Shown here: positions 11,248 to 22,485 of the stretch, in pieces
Layout: every line of letters starts with the position of its first letter
How positions within the stretch are numbered: the stretch's first letter is position 1
NCBI GenBank assembly: GCA_029216955.1
Contig: JANAVB010005598.1
Location: 1,499,327 to 1,563,326 of the forward strand
Direction of reading: 5' to 3'
From: Iris pallida
Lineage: Eukaryota; Streptophyta; Magnoliopsida; Asparagales; Iridaceae
DNA length: 64,000 bases
Translations under genes and position numbers: made by a program
Notes under the pieces: model-generated
What the model saw: only the letters and a program-made list of their open reading frames with translations
The model's database searches: none
What the model was told of the DNA's origin: nothing

Positions 11248-12059
11248 GTTAGTTTCCATCAACTCTGTTCCCATATAAGAGTGCTAGTCCCTCTTACGGA
11301 TTATATTTATAGATTATATAAGAACAATTAAAAATTTACATGTAGCTCAAGTTATCTAAAAAACAATGAAGTCAAACCACAAAGTTGGTAGAAGGTTACA
11401 TAGAAACCTAATTTTGTTAACCATTAGTGATTATGAAAATATCTGAATCATCCAAGGATAAGTAAATGAATTTAGGTGTTGAAGTATATTTTTCTGATCA
11501 CTTAAATCAATGTATATATCATGTATGAATTTAGGTTATTGAGCACCCAAGTATGTCACAAGTTTGAGAGGATTTGGGCAGTCCTAAATTATACCTGGTA
11601 TTTTCTGAATTATTAGGACTGAAATGCACTTCGATAGCTATCCATTTGTTTGTGTATAATACTAATAACCTCCTTTCTATAGTTATGCTCATTAAATTCT
11701 ATTATCCCGATGCTTTATATACTCTATATATGCGACTGTTGCATTCATAGAGGCCTTGATTTGTTATTTATCGACTGTTTGTGTAGGCACATATTCTTCT
11801 TAGCTACTTTTGTAACCAAAGACAAAGAAATGAAAGAAAGGATGGCATCAAAATAATTCACTTGCAGTTTAAGGAAGAGCTTTCAGATGGAACGTTAGTG
11901 CATTAAATTTTAAGTTTTTTTTATTTTGTTAAACTCGACAGTATAGTAAAATATTGTATTTTGATCAATAAAAATTTATTTTGTAAATTATATGTTGTTG
12001 TACTTATAATTTTAATTGGAGTTTTTATGGCAAATATATTCTTTTTTTAATTGGCTGTA
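11248..12059. other. CACTA1 interior, AT-rich, no gene seen
   Basis: No recognisable coding sequence. The expected next SPT5 exon was not found. Confidence 0.5.
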
Positions 12060-12408
12060 CATATACCGACGTTTTTGTTAAACGTTAGAAATTATTAGAA
12101 AAAGGTTGGGAGAGCAAATCCCAAACATTTTTACAAAAGGTCGAAAGAGAAGTTTTTTCCAACATTTTTCTTAAAATGTTGGAAAATTATTACCCAGTAT
12201 TGTACAATTTCCGACGTTTATTAAACGTTGCTGCAAACGTCGTCTTTATCTATACCTACGTTTATATGAAACGTCGCAAATTTCCAACTGTGACAACGAC
12301 GACGTTTGTCAAAAATGTTAAAAAAACGTCAGGTTAATCTATGCTAACGTTTTTGAACTTTTTTCGACATTTATAAAATGTTGGAAAAAAATCAATTTTC
12401 TTGTAGTG
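12060..12408. repeat. CACTA1 right subterminal repeats and terminal inverted repeat
   Basis: Many copies of AACGT/GACGTTTNT motifs in both orientations, ending in TTTTCTTGTAGTG. This is the mirror image of the left end. Confidence 0.75.
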
Positions 12409-12411
12409 AAA

Positions 12412-12666
12412 CAAAGTTGGAATGTTGGAGAGCTTCGTTCAGAGCGTAACGGGTCTCTTTGTAGAGACGAATGAGCTCGAAGAGTGACAACCTGGATGGT
12501 GCGTTGGCGAGTTGCGCCAGGATGTCGAAGTTGTTGGGCTTGTCCAGCCCCGGTACAGAGTCTTAATTTCTTCAAAGACTTGTCGAAGTGAGTCTCTTTT
12601 TACTTGTTCTAGTCTGTCGCAGGAGGCTTGGATGGAGCACCTTTTGGCATTATGGAGACAAGTAAC
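12412..12666 (-). pseudogene. Retroelement E, region between gag and protease (fragment)
   Basis: Read on the minus strand, one frame gives FDILAQLANAPSRLSLFELI followed by RLYKETRYALNEAL. This is a pattern common between gag and protease in plant gypsy polyproteins of the Tat/Athila type. The segment is bounded on the left by CACTA1 and on the right by element D, both inserted into E. The GTAAC duplication at 12662-12666 belongs to D. Confidence 0.65.
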
Positions 12667-13155
12667 TAACGCAGCGGGATACCGGAACGGGCTTACCTTC
12701 GTGCTTGGCAATGGCCAAGTCGATCGGTGATGACGATAACTGGACCACCATTGCTTGGTGAGAGCGAAGCGGTGCCGCAAAAACTCCGACGGAGGGCCTT
12801 GTGAGGGATCCGCACGAAAGTTGTTTGAAAACCTCAAGCGAGGGGCTTCCGAATCCACGGAACAGTCGAGTCCACGACCAAGAAAATAAGAGAACAAATC
12901 TCAAACTTTAAAGAAGAATTTTATTGATTAAAAGTTGTTCCCAATTGCATACAAAAGGTGCCTATTTATAGGGCTTTTGTGACAACCTAATCCTAATAAA
13001 ATAAAGATAAAATCTATCCTAATAAAAGATAAAGTCAAAATAAGAATACTATCATAAATAGGATTATAAAAAAAGTAAAGAAAAGAAAAAGGAATCCAAG
13101 AAGAAAAAGGAAAAGAAAAAGAATCCTATAGGGACTAGGATTCTACGCTACATCA
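12667..13155 (-). repeat. Element D 3' LTR
   Basis: Closely similar along its whole length to 17742-18229. In element orientation it begins TGATGTAGCGTAG. The outer terminus is slightly mutated (TAACGC against TGACGC in the other copy). Confidence 0.92.
12962..12971 (-). promoter_or_regulatory. TATA box in D 3' LTR
   Basis: CTATAAATAG on the minus strand, at the equivalent place in both LTRs of D. Confidence 0.55.
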
Positions 13156-16100
13156 GTCTCCCCTGCTTCCAGAAAACTCGTCATTGAGTTCTTATCAGAA
13201 TAAAGCGGTTCGCCAGGTGGAAGGTATCCATAAAGATCGGCGACATTGAAGGTTGGAGAGATCTGCATGTCTTCAGGGAGATCAATCACATAAGCATTGT
13301 CATTTAGCTTGCGTAGAACTTGAAATGGTCCGATCTTCTTCTTCGCCAATTTGTTGTAGGAGCCAGTAGGAAAATGTTCCTTACGTAAGTAAACCATGAC
13401 CAAGTTTTTCTCATGAAAAACCTTACGGCGGTGGCACTGATCAGCAGCTGCTTTATATTTGGTATAAGATTCTTCAAGTTGTTGTTTCACTTTATTATGT
13501 ATTAATTGATGCCGCTCTAACATATGCTCAGCACCAATGTCTCGACCCGGAGTCTTAGGCAGAGAGACGAGGTCCAAAACATGTCATGGCTGATGTGAGT
13601 AGACAATGGCAAATGATGCTTTTCCAGTTGATCTGTTAGGCATGCAGTTATAAGCAAATTCAGCCTGTGATAAAGCCAGATCCCACTGCTTAGGTCGTGT
13701 TCCAACTAAGCTTCGCAACATGTTTCCAATTGTGCGGTTCACGACCTCTGTTTGTCCGTCAGTTTGTGTGTGACTACTACTGCTATATTGTAGTGATGTA
13801 TCCAATCTTTCCCATAATATTCTCCAGAAATGTGACAGAAACTTAGTATCTCTATCTGAAGTGATTGACTTTGGTACACCATGAAGACGCACGACTTCTC
13901 GAAAGAAAAGGAGAGTAATATGAGTCGCATCAGATGTCTTACGACATGGAATAAAGTGTGCCATCTTAGAGAATCTGTCTACCATGACAAAGATAGAATC
14001 AGCACCGCGCTGTGTTCATGGTAAGCCAAGAATAAAGTCCATGGAAATGTCTTCCCAAGGTCCTTCGGGAATTGGAGGAGGCATATAAAGACCAATATTT
14101 TATTCTTGGCCCTTGGCAACTTGGCATATAGGACAACTGCGGACATGTCCCTCAACTTCTTTTCTCAATTGCGGCCAATAATATCTTTCTTCAGTTATAG
14201 CTAGTGTCTTATCTCGACCAAAATGTCCACCGAGACCTCCACCATGGAGCTCTCAAATAATATGTTCCCGCAAGGAACTAAAGAATGCACAACTGATTTC
14301 CTTTGAAGAGATAGCCTTCTTAGATGTGATATCCATTTGCAGCGACGTTTGGTTGACAATCTTCCCATGCTTGTTGAAAATCTTTGTCTTCCGGGTAGAG
14401 TTCCTTGAGGTATTCAAACCCGATGACCTCTTGATGTAAAGTGATGAGGAGGTCGGTTCGACGGCTTAAGGTATCAGCTACTTTGTTCTGAACTCCGGCC
14501 TTGTGCTTGATGGAATAGGAGAAGCGCTGAAGAAACTGAATCCATCTAGCATGCATTCGATTTGTGTTACGGGGATTGTCTATGAAAGATAAAGCTTTAT
14601 TGTCTGTATGTAGGATAAATGACCGTTGGATGAGGTAGTGCTCCCATGCTTTGATGGCTTGTACGATCGAGTAGAACTCCTGCTCATAAGTTGACCATTT
14701 TCGTTGAGCTTCACTTAGCTTCTCGCTACGAAAGGCAATTGGTTTTCCTTCTTGTATTAGTACAGCACCAACGCCCACTATGCTGGCATCACATTCGACT
14801 TCAAATAGCTTGTCAAAGTTGGGTAGTAATAGGACTGACACCGTAGATAGCTTCTCCTTGATAAGTATGAAAATGGCTTCAGCTTCAGCAGTCCAGATGA
14901 ATTTTCCTTTCTTCATGCATTCTGTCAATGGTGCTACAATAGTGCTGAAGTTACGAATGAATTATCGGTAAAAATTGGCGAGGCCATGAAAGCTTCGTAC
15001 TTCAGTCGTTGTCTTTAGAGTGGGCCAGTCGTGAATTGCTTTAATCTTCTCTTCATCAACACTGAGGCCACTAGCGCTAATAGCAAATCCCAAGAAAATG
15101 AGTTAGTTTGTAAGAAAGCTACACTTCTTGAGATTGACATAGAGTTTATTAATTCGGAGAAGTTTGAGAACTTCCCTGAGGTGCTTCAGATGGTCGGTTT
15201 GGCTCTGGCTATAGATCAGGATATCGTCAAAGTAGACGACTACGAACTTTCCTATCAATGGCTTCAAAACTTGATTCATAAGGCGCATGAACATGCTTGG
15301 TGCATTTGAAAGTCCGAAAGGCATAACAAGCCATTCATAGAGTCCTTCACGGGTCTTGAAAGCAGTTTTTCATTCATCACCAGGTCGAATTTGGATTTGA
15401 TAGTATCCACTCTTCAAATCAATCTTTGAGAAAATTGTAGACCCAGCAAGCATATCCAACATGTCTTTTAGTCGAGGGATAGGAAAGCAATACCTAACGG
15501 TGATGCGGTTGATAGCCCGACTGTCGATGCACATACGCCACGACCCGTCTTTCTTTGGCACTAGCAAGACGGGAACTGTACAAAGACTGAGGCTCTCTCT
15601 GATCAAGCCCTTTTGGACCAATTCTTCAACTTGGTCTTGGAGGATTTTACATTCATTGGGGCTCATCCGATAATATAGAATATTTGGAAGTCTAGAACCT
15701 GGGATGAGATCTATTTCATGTTGAATGTTTCTCATTGGTGGCAATTCGCTAGGCAGTTCATTCGGCATGATGTCGCGGAACTCTTGTAGTAAAGGCTGGA
15801 CTACTTCAGGAATGTTGGTATGGAATACTTCGGCTTTACCTGATACAACCAATGCATAGAGTTCTTCTTGTTTCTCAAGACTGCTTTCAAGTTCTTGGCC
15901 GTCAACAATCATTACGGTCTTTTGTTGTTGTGGACTGGTCTTAGGAATATCACCCGGTGCTAATGGATGAAGAGTGAGACGTCATCCATTTTGAAAGAAA
16001 GAATATGTGTTGTCTCTTCCCCGGTATGTGACATTTTTGTCAAATTGCCATGGCCGACCGAAGATGATGTGACAAGAGTCCATGTCGACAATATCGAACA

Positions 16101-16380
16101 TGACTTCATCTTTATAGGTCTTTCCGATGGAGAAGGGTATGCGACAAACTTCAGAGACGACCATGTTGTGTCCCTGTTGAATCCAGCCAATCTTATATGG
16201 AGCCGGGTGTGCTTCTTTGGTCAGTCTCATCTTCTCTGCCATTGCTCTTGAAACAATGTTTTATGTACACCCGTTGTCAATGATGATGTCACATAACTTG
16301 TCTTTGACCTTGCATCGGGTTCGAAAGATATTGTGGCGCTGGGGTGGTTCTTCAATCTTTGGGGCTAGTAGCAGACGCCT
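13143..16380 (-). pseudogene. Element D pol: protease, RT, RNase H, integrase (broken)
   Basis: Order on the minus strand. Protease about 15982-16350, with IIIDNGCT in place of the usual D-S/T-G site and a stop directly after it, then IIFGRPWQFD. RT about 15100-15912, with [34 protein letters not shown] and the YFDD active site near 15240. RNase H about 14400-14928 ([22 protein letters not shown]). Integrase with core 13584-14030 ([46 protein letters not shown]) and C-terminal domain 13143-13577. Stops at about 15370 and 15100, and frame breaks around 14930, 14030 and 13580, disable it. The stop codon at 13143-13145 falls inside the 3' LTR, so the polypurine tract (AGCAGGGGAGAC) lies within the last codons of pol. 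Confidence 0.88.
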
Positions 16381-16389
16381 AACGACACA

Positions 16390-17662
16390 CACTAGTTGTT
16401 CACCATCATCTTCGAGAAGGACCTCTTCTTCTCCTGAGTGTTCTTCTCCTCCCTCTTCGTCTTCGTAGTCAGTAAAGGCAACTTGTGCTCTAAGGGGGCA
16501 GCTGTTGGACAGATGTCCGACTTCGTTGTAACGGTAGCACTTGTTTCCTCTTGGTTTGCTGTATGGACTGGCAGTTTGCTGAGGTTTAGCAACTTGTTGT
16601 GGGACCTATACTTTTGAAGGTGCCGTCGGGGAGAGAGAATTAGGGTCTGCTAGTGCTTTACCCTTTTTGGAATAGTTGGCAGCTTGATTTGGTGTCCAAT
16701 CATCCTTTGTTATTGATCCATGGTTATTAGCACTAGAACGGCTCTGTGGACTCTTAAACTTCTCAATCTTTTGTTCTACCTTCTATGCAAAGGTGATTAC
16801 TTCACTGAGTGTGTATATATTCTGCAGGTATAGTTGATCATGGATGTCTTTCCTTAGGCCGCCAAGAAAACGGGTTGCCTGTTGAAGATCTGTTTCGTAC
16901 ATATCATTACGGGACGAAAGTCTGAAGAATTCTTCTGTGTAGTCAGCTATAGTTCATGCACCTTATGTGCAATTTTGATATCGACGATAGAGAATCTGCT
17001 GATAATCAGGAGGTATAAATCTTTGTCGTAGCAGTCGTCGCATCTTTGGCCAACTCCGTACAGGAGCTTTGCCTACTCTCGTACGGATGTGCTCGAGTTG
17101 TTCCCACCAAGCAGAGGCACCTCCCTTGAGCCTATAGGCTACAAGGTAAACATGTCTCTCTTCAGGGATGTTCATGTATTCAAAGAAGCGTTCTACTTCT
17201 GTGAGCCAGTCAAGAAAGTCTTCAATGTGTAGTCGACCGTTGAAAGAGGAAAGATTCATCTTCATTTTGAAATCACCTTCTCCTTCGTAGTCACCTTGCC
17301 CTCGTCGTTGGTATGCATGGCTCCATCGTTGTTGGTTTACATAGATGGTTTGGGGGCCCTGACGATGGGATCCCTGTAGGCTGAAATCATCGTCGTCGCT
17401 GTCTTCGCAGTATTCTATGTGAGGGGCCCCACTGTTGTGGCCACGATGCGGACCCTTTTGTGTACGACTGGTAGTAGGATGAGCATTTGCGACTCTCGTC
17501 TCTATAGGCGGTATTCCCGTAATATCAACGACTTCGTTGGATTTGATTCCAAGAAATCCTAGCACTCCATCCAATTTATCAGACATGACATCAACTTTTT
17601 TGACAAGGCTTCAATGTTATTAGACATGGCATCAAACTCCTCACGTGTGACAGGTTTTGCCA
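16390..17662 (-). pseudogene. Element D gag (broken)
   Basis: The gag start is the minus-strand ATG at about 17662 (MAKPVTREEFDAM). A one-base frame break in an A-run near 17602 leads into the long open part 16963-17586. That part holds the retrotransposon gag core: FNGRLHIEDFLDWLTEVERF, then ERHVYLVAYRLKGGASAWWE. Further frame breaks follow near 16963. The zinc knuckle near 16540 reads CYRYNEVGHLSNSC, with the second Cys replaced by Tyr, a sign of decay. Gag would form the particle and package the RNA. Confidence 0.82.
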
Positions 17663-17727
17663 TTGTTGTTTTGAGAAAGAAAGATTCCCAAAGGTTTCCA
17701 AACGAATTGGAATCCTCGATTTGTGGG

Positions 17728-17739
17728 GCTCTGATACCA
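17728..17739 (-). other. Element D primer-binding site (tRNA-iMet)
   Basis: Minus strand TGGTATCAGAGC, two bases inside the 5' LTR, complementary to the 3' end of initiator tRNA-Met. Confidence 0.9.
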
Positions 17740-17741
17740 CT

Positions 17742-18229
17742 TGACGCGACGGGATAGCGGAACGGGCTTACCTTCGTGCTTGGCAATGGCCAAGTCGATT
17801 GGTGATGACGATAACTAGACCACCGTTGCTTGGTGAGAGCGAAGCGGTGCCGCAAAAACTCCGAGGGAGGGCCTTGTGAGGGGTCCGCATGAAGGTTGCT
17901 TGAAAACCTCAAGCGAGGGACTTCCGAATCCACGGAACAGTCGAGTCCACGACCAAAAATATATGAGAACAAATCTCAAACTTTAAAGAAGAATTTTATT
18001 AATTAAAAGTTGTTCCTAATTGCATACAAAAGGTGCCTATTTATAGGACTTTTGTGATAACCTAATCCTAATAAAATAAAGATAAAATCCATCATAATAA
18101 AAGATAAAGTCAAAATAAGAATCCTATCATAAATAGGATTATAAAAAAAGTAAAGAAAAGAAAAAAGAATCCAAGAGGAAAGAGAAAAAAAAAGGAATCC
18201 TAGAGGGACTAGGATTCTACGCTACATCA
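17742..18229 (-). repeat. Element D 5' LTR
   Basis: Closely similar to 12667-13155. Followed by the GTAAC target duplication at 18230-18234. Confidence 0.92.
18037..18046 (-). promoter_or_regulatory. TATA box in D 5' LTR
   Basis: CTATAAATAG on the minus strand; the likely core promoter of D. Confidence 0.6.
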
Positions 18230-18234
18230 GTAAC

Positions 18235-21200
18235 GTCTTCTTGAGCCGGGTCGTAACTATGCAAATAGGTCTTGCCTGACATAGTTTCTCCTGCCAAGGC
18301 TTTTTCATTTGAGAAAGACACCATATGGCATGGTGTGTTCTTCTTCCCTTTGGACTTCATGACTGGCCGTATTGTCAGCTGCGTCAGGTCCTAGAAAAGG
18401 TCGGGGTGAACCCACATGACTTTGCCTTATGGTTTCGTGAGCAGTACCATTCCTGTTGCTTGAACGCGAGCTTGCAGGAGGTTGATGACCTCCAATGTTG
18501 CCCTAGAAATCAGGATAATGCCGTCTTGTACTTCTACGCCAGGAAGACTACCAAATCGAACTGACACCATGTTAGCAGTGATCTTTTTGTCCTTAGAGCC
18601 GAGGGTGGTGGCCTTTGAGTTACTAAGCCACTGGATCTGATTCTCAACACCTAGCAGTCTTTTGTGTGGTGGTGGATGTACTAATAGAAAAGATAGTACT
18701 TTGGGTCATCGACCCTACACCTCTTCTGGACGTCAGGGATCAGGCTGTCGGAGTGTGTTATTCTTCATCAATATGTGGAAGATGTCGATGACTTGATCAT
18801 CGTCGAAGGAGTATATTTCTTTGGCCTAGTTGGTATCGGTGTCTTGGGTGGTGCCGAACCTTTGGACACATTGACGTTAAGGGACTCGTTCCCTCTAGTA
18901 TTACGGTCACTGTTGTTGCCTTGATGGTGTTTCCCTATATCCTCTGAGCCAGGAAATTAGAGTCCAAGTAAATTGACATCCTTTGCATTCTTCTTGGCTA
19001 TGTCGACGCTTGCGATGATTGCTGACTAGTCTTCATGCTGCATTGTACCCAAGCAGAGCTTGACTGTCAGCAGTAGGTTTCTCTTGTATGTGTCCATCAG
19101 CACAAACTCAGAAATGCTGGAAGGCATCTTCAAGGCTACTTTCTGAAGCGCTCGACAAAGACCCATGCAGGCTACTTCTCCTTTGAGGCTGTGTCAATAA
19201 GGGTGGGCATTGTCATGTCCATTCCAGCGTCAAAGAAATCGGAGGGAAACAACCGTCAAAAATTATTAAATGACCTGATGCAGTTGTTAGGGAGGTTGCA
19301 GAACCACTCGTAGGCGACGTCGGTTAAGGCCCCAATGAAGAGCTTGGTGAGTAGGTCGTCATCCCGTGGTAAGTGTTCCGTCATGGGTTCAAAGTAGTTT
19401 ATGAACTGGCAAGTTGACCTTTTCCTATCGAACGGGATCAACGACTGAGGCTTGTACTTGGGTGGGAGTATGATATTGTGAAGAAGAAGAAGGTTGCATT
19501 ATCTCGAGCTTCTGTATCGTGCCTCAGTTATTCATGGAGTCGAGGCGGGCTCACAACTCCCGAATAGCTTCCTGGGTGTCATTTGTAGGTGCAAGATCAC
19601 ACGAGCGGGTTAATGGAGCGACGCCAGTTGCCGGAGGAGCGGTAGCATTTGACCCCCCGCTAGTCTCGGGTCCTGGCTGGTTTATTTTGGAGTCCTCGGC
19701 TGGGGTGGGGTAATGTTTGCCTGGATATCAAGTATGGCCTTCGTCAAGGACTGTATTGAGGCACTCATGCTTCCAATACTACGAGGTGCTAATGGTCACT
19801 GGAGCCTCCTTCATTGTCGGCCATATCTACTGTCATTATGTGTGGAGATGTGGACTCCTCGCTTTCTGCATCTGATCCCTGAGTCACACTGCCCTCGGGG
19901 TAACCTTGTATTGCCGTATCATCTTCAGACTCGGGGGTGGCTACCTCCAGCCATTGATGCTGCACAAACTTGTCAGGAGTCACCCCCAGGTATGTCATGG
20001 TTAGCTCTATGAGGGTGGGTATAAACTATTGGAGGATTGCCACCCTAGCTTGCTAAGCCGCTTCAGCATTTGAGGGGATGCTACCCTCAGGTTGATATGT
20101 GGAAGCCTTCGCCTTTGAACGGGTTCCCAGGGACACTACTTCTTTGAATACGACCAATCAATAGCTCCTTGGTGGATGTCGTGATACACTGATCTTGACT
20201 GGGGGGGTTCAACGAGCCTACTTTTGAACTCTTCTTTAGGAAAATAGACTTCCTGGCAGAGTAGCATGAGGCAAAAGGTAGCTCCTCTTCCTCTTTTTGT
20301 TGCAGTCGTTGGAGCACAAACTGCCTTTCTGGGTTGACTAAGTATTCTGGCACAACAATAGTTGATGCTGATACTAGCACAGTACCCTGAAGAAGGTATG
20401 TCATGCTTAGCATTCGCTCCCTTCGACTCATATTTGTGACCTATCAGGTTCCGCAAGTATGGAGAGGAAAAATTCACCTTTACAGCATCTGTATGCGGAC
20501 GGGTGAGCCGAGCGTATGGGTGTAGAAATAGAATTTTTGATCCCTGACCTACGACTGTACCAAGGTCATTTATGGGATAATTTAGGAACTAACCCATCTC
20601 ATTCGCGACAATGTTGGACGCATGGGTCAGTCTGGTAAACCTTCTATTAGAACCGAGGATTATTGTTAATGTCGTACACTGATGGTAAGTCGGTTGAGTA
20701 GTTGCTTGAGCGCGCATGGCTCACACTGTCCTAGTCTTCTTTGAACCAGGGCTCACTAGTGCATAGTACAAAGATTTCGTGTTATTCCCATCTCCAGGAG
20801 GCTGGTACATGGGTTTGTCAACATAGGAAGGTAGACTCCTTTCATCCTTTGTACATGTTTGTTGAGCAGCACCTGGACTGACCTCTTGGCCATTGACGCA
20901 TACAGAAAACCCCATGTGTCTGGGTTTTGAGCAGCATGCTTCTTCCTCTGGGGCCTTCTTTGGGCGCATGGTCTAAGAGTCAGCACTGGTCATCTCAGAG
21001 GTTTGTGGTTGTGAGGATTTAGAACAAGGCTTGATTCCATAGGTTCCCAACATCATAATACTTTCTTCTTGTGGAACCTGGGTGCTTAGCCCTTACCCTT
21101 CCGTACGCGAAAACATAGACATAGACAGGATACACAGGAGCTTGATGATTCATCAACGAAATCAAGAAGCGCATCCTCCAAAGTCTTTGGGTATGGTACA

Positions 21201-21408
21201 TTGGTTTTGGACACCCAAGTCTTGCTGATCTTCTTTGGCTTTGTAGCCTTGGTGAGGGGTTTGTGTCCCTATAAAGCATATCTTCGAAAGCCTGTTGGTC
21301 TAGGCGGACGACCAACATTTTCTGGGATGATCCCAACTTCGCCGTGTTGTATTGCGTCATGACCTTCTCGTCGGTGGAGAAGGAGGTCCCCAGCATAGTT
21401 GCCAAATT
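18235..21408 (-). pseudogene. Retroelement E gag region (broken)
   Basis: Several short minus-strand frames in a row, none intact. The piece at 19256-19441 (FDRKRSTCQFINYFEPMTEH, later AYEWFCNLPNNCI) matches the retrotransposon gag core. Acidic and Ser-rich pieces lie at 19789-19998, and less typical ones at 20087-20477 and 20721-20986. The region lies directly downstream, in element sense, of the proposed E 5' LTR and primer site. Together with 12412-12666 and 1-182 it gives gag, pre-protease and protease in the expected order. The rest of pol and the 3' LTR would be left of the window. Confidence 0.6.
21387..21406 (-). other. Element E candidate primer-binding site
   Basis: The minus strand reads TTTGGCAACTATGCTGGGGA next to the LTR. 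This resembles the TGGCGCCGTTGCCGGGGA site used by Tat/Athila-type elements, with several substitutions. Moderate support only. Confidence 0.4.
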
Positions 21409-22485
21409 TGTTGTCATCGCAAAAAAGGAAAAAAGTTCTACTAACTTTGCTTTTACGGTTTACAACTGAGGGAGTACAATAGAACATGACAACGAGGATT
21501 CTTAGTACAACTATGAGATCTAGGGAAGTGTGATGATGAAGATCGGGTACTATAATGACTCCTTTAATTTACTCAGTTGACAATCGACTGGCGAAGGACA
21601 ATTGCACGGTCTTCAGCTCAATGGCAGGAAGGACAACAATTGAACTCTCTTTTGCTCTCTTGTATGTTGTCTTTGTGTGTCTTAGTGTATGTATGTGCCT
21701 GTGAGGGAAGCACATGTCCCCCTATTTATAGCCATCCTCACTAGGACTGACTATGCACGCATATGATCAAAAAAATCACTATTCTCAGCATTATACGTCT
21801 AGTGTTTGGGCGTTGATTGGGTGAAATCTGCTACGAAAATCACAAAATATGGGTTGTTACAAATGTCTGCTAAAGCTGTTTATGGCCCGCTAAGCTTGAC
21901 AGTGGAATTGATTGGGCGAAAACTGCAAAGATCTTGAGAACGTTTCCACAAAATCTGGGTCATTACAATTGTCTGCTACAACTGTTTAACCGCATGGCCG
22001 ATCAGCTTGACACATGGCACATATCATGATTTAAGGGAATCTCTCGTCCGATAAGGCGGTTACAACGCATACGCCATAAATACGAGATTAAATAAACTAT
22101 CTTATGGGAACACTATCGCGTGAAAACTTGGCCGCATGAGGACTCTTGGGAACACTGTCGCAAAAAAGCTCTGCCACATGAAGAAAATCTGCTATGTATA
22201 CACGTGGCGCTGCATAGCTGTATACTAACAAAGGATAATAATGGCAATGACGTAATCACTAACGCCCGTTGCTTTGCACAGAGTACAGAGTGACCAGCGC
22301 ATTTAATGCTATTAGACTGGTTGGTCAGAACGCATGCGTCTGGGTCGCTTTAAAAAAGGAGCCGCATAGGGGATCACTGCCTGCTAGCCCATGGTGGAAT
22401 GAGCCGCATAGAGAATCACTATCTTTTTAACATGCTGCTTCGGATCTTGGTCGCATGAGTCTGGGTGATTTCTCATGCTTCTACA
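21409..22485 (-). repeat. Element E 5' LTR (proposed)
   Basis: In element sense it runs from TGTAGAAGCATGAG (at 22485) to ...GATGACAACA (at 21409), giving TG...CA ends about 1.08 kb apart. The candidate primer site lies just inside. The partner LTR is outside the window, so the ends are inferred. Confidence 0.55.
21722..21731 (-). promoter_or_regulatory. TATA box in E 5' LTR
   Basis: CTATAAATAG on the minus strand, about 300 bp upstream of the proposed LTR end in element sense. Confidence 0.5.

Larger units (their letters stand above)
186..12408. mobile_element. CACTA (En/Spm) transposon carrying captured host gene fragments (CACTA1)
   Basis: The left end reads CACTACAAGAAAAT and the right end is its inverse, ATTTTCTTGTAGTG. 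Both are flanked by the 3-bp duplication AAA (183-185 and 12409-12411), the CACTA-superfamily size. Both ends carry subterminal repeats built on an ACGTT/GACGTTTAT motif. No transposase (TNP2-like) ORF is visible in 12.2 kb, so this is a non-autonomous element. Its interior holds fragments of at least two unrelated host genes with introns kept, a phosphatidylserine synthase and SPT5, so capture was at the DNA level. A solo LTR (6679-10873) inserted later and accounts for about 4.2 kb. The target was retroelement E. Confidence 0.88.
12667..18229 (-). mobile_element. Ty3/gypsy LTR retrotransposon D (Reina-like), complete but decayed
   Basis: A 5,563-bp element on the minus strand with two LTRs of about 489 bp (12667-13155 and 17742-18229), flanked by the perfect 5-bp duplication GTAAC (12662-12666 and 18230-18234). 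The primer-binding site matches initiator tRNA-Met. Domain order gag, protease, RT, RNase H, integrase is gypsy. Short LTRs, compact size and RT wording ([23 protein letters not shown]) fit the Reina clade. I see no chromodomain. Stops and frameshifts interrupt gag and pol, so it cannot encode a working polyprotein. It inserted into retroelement E. Confidence 0.9.

Noticed and set aside
18325..18564. Plus-strand 79-codon open frame
   Set aside because: It lies antisense to the decayed gag region of retroelement E, has no recognisable domain and no promoter context.
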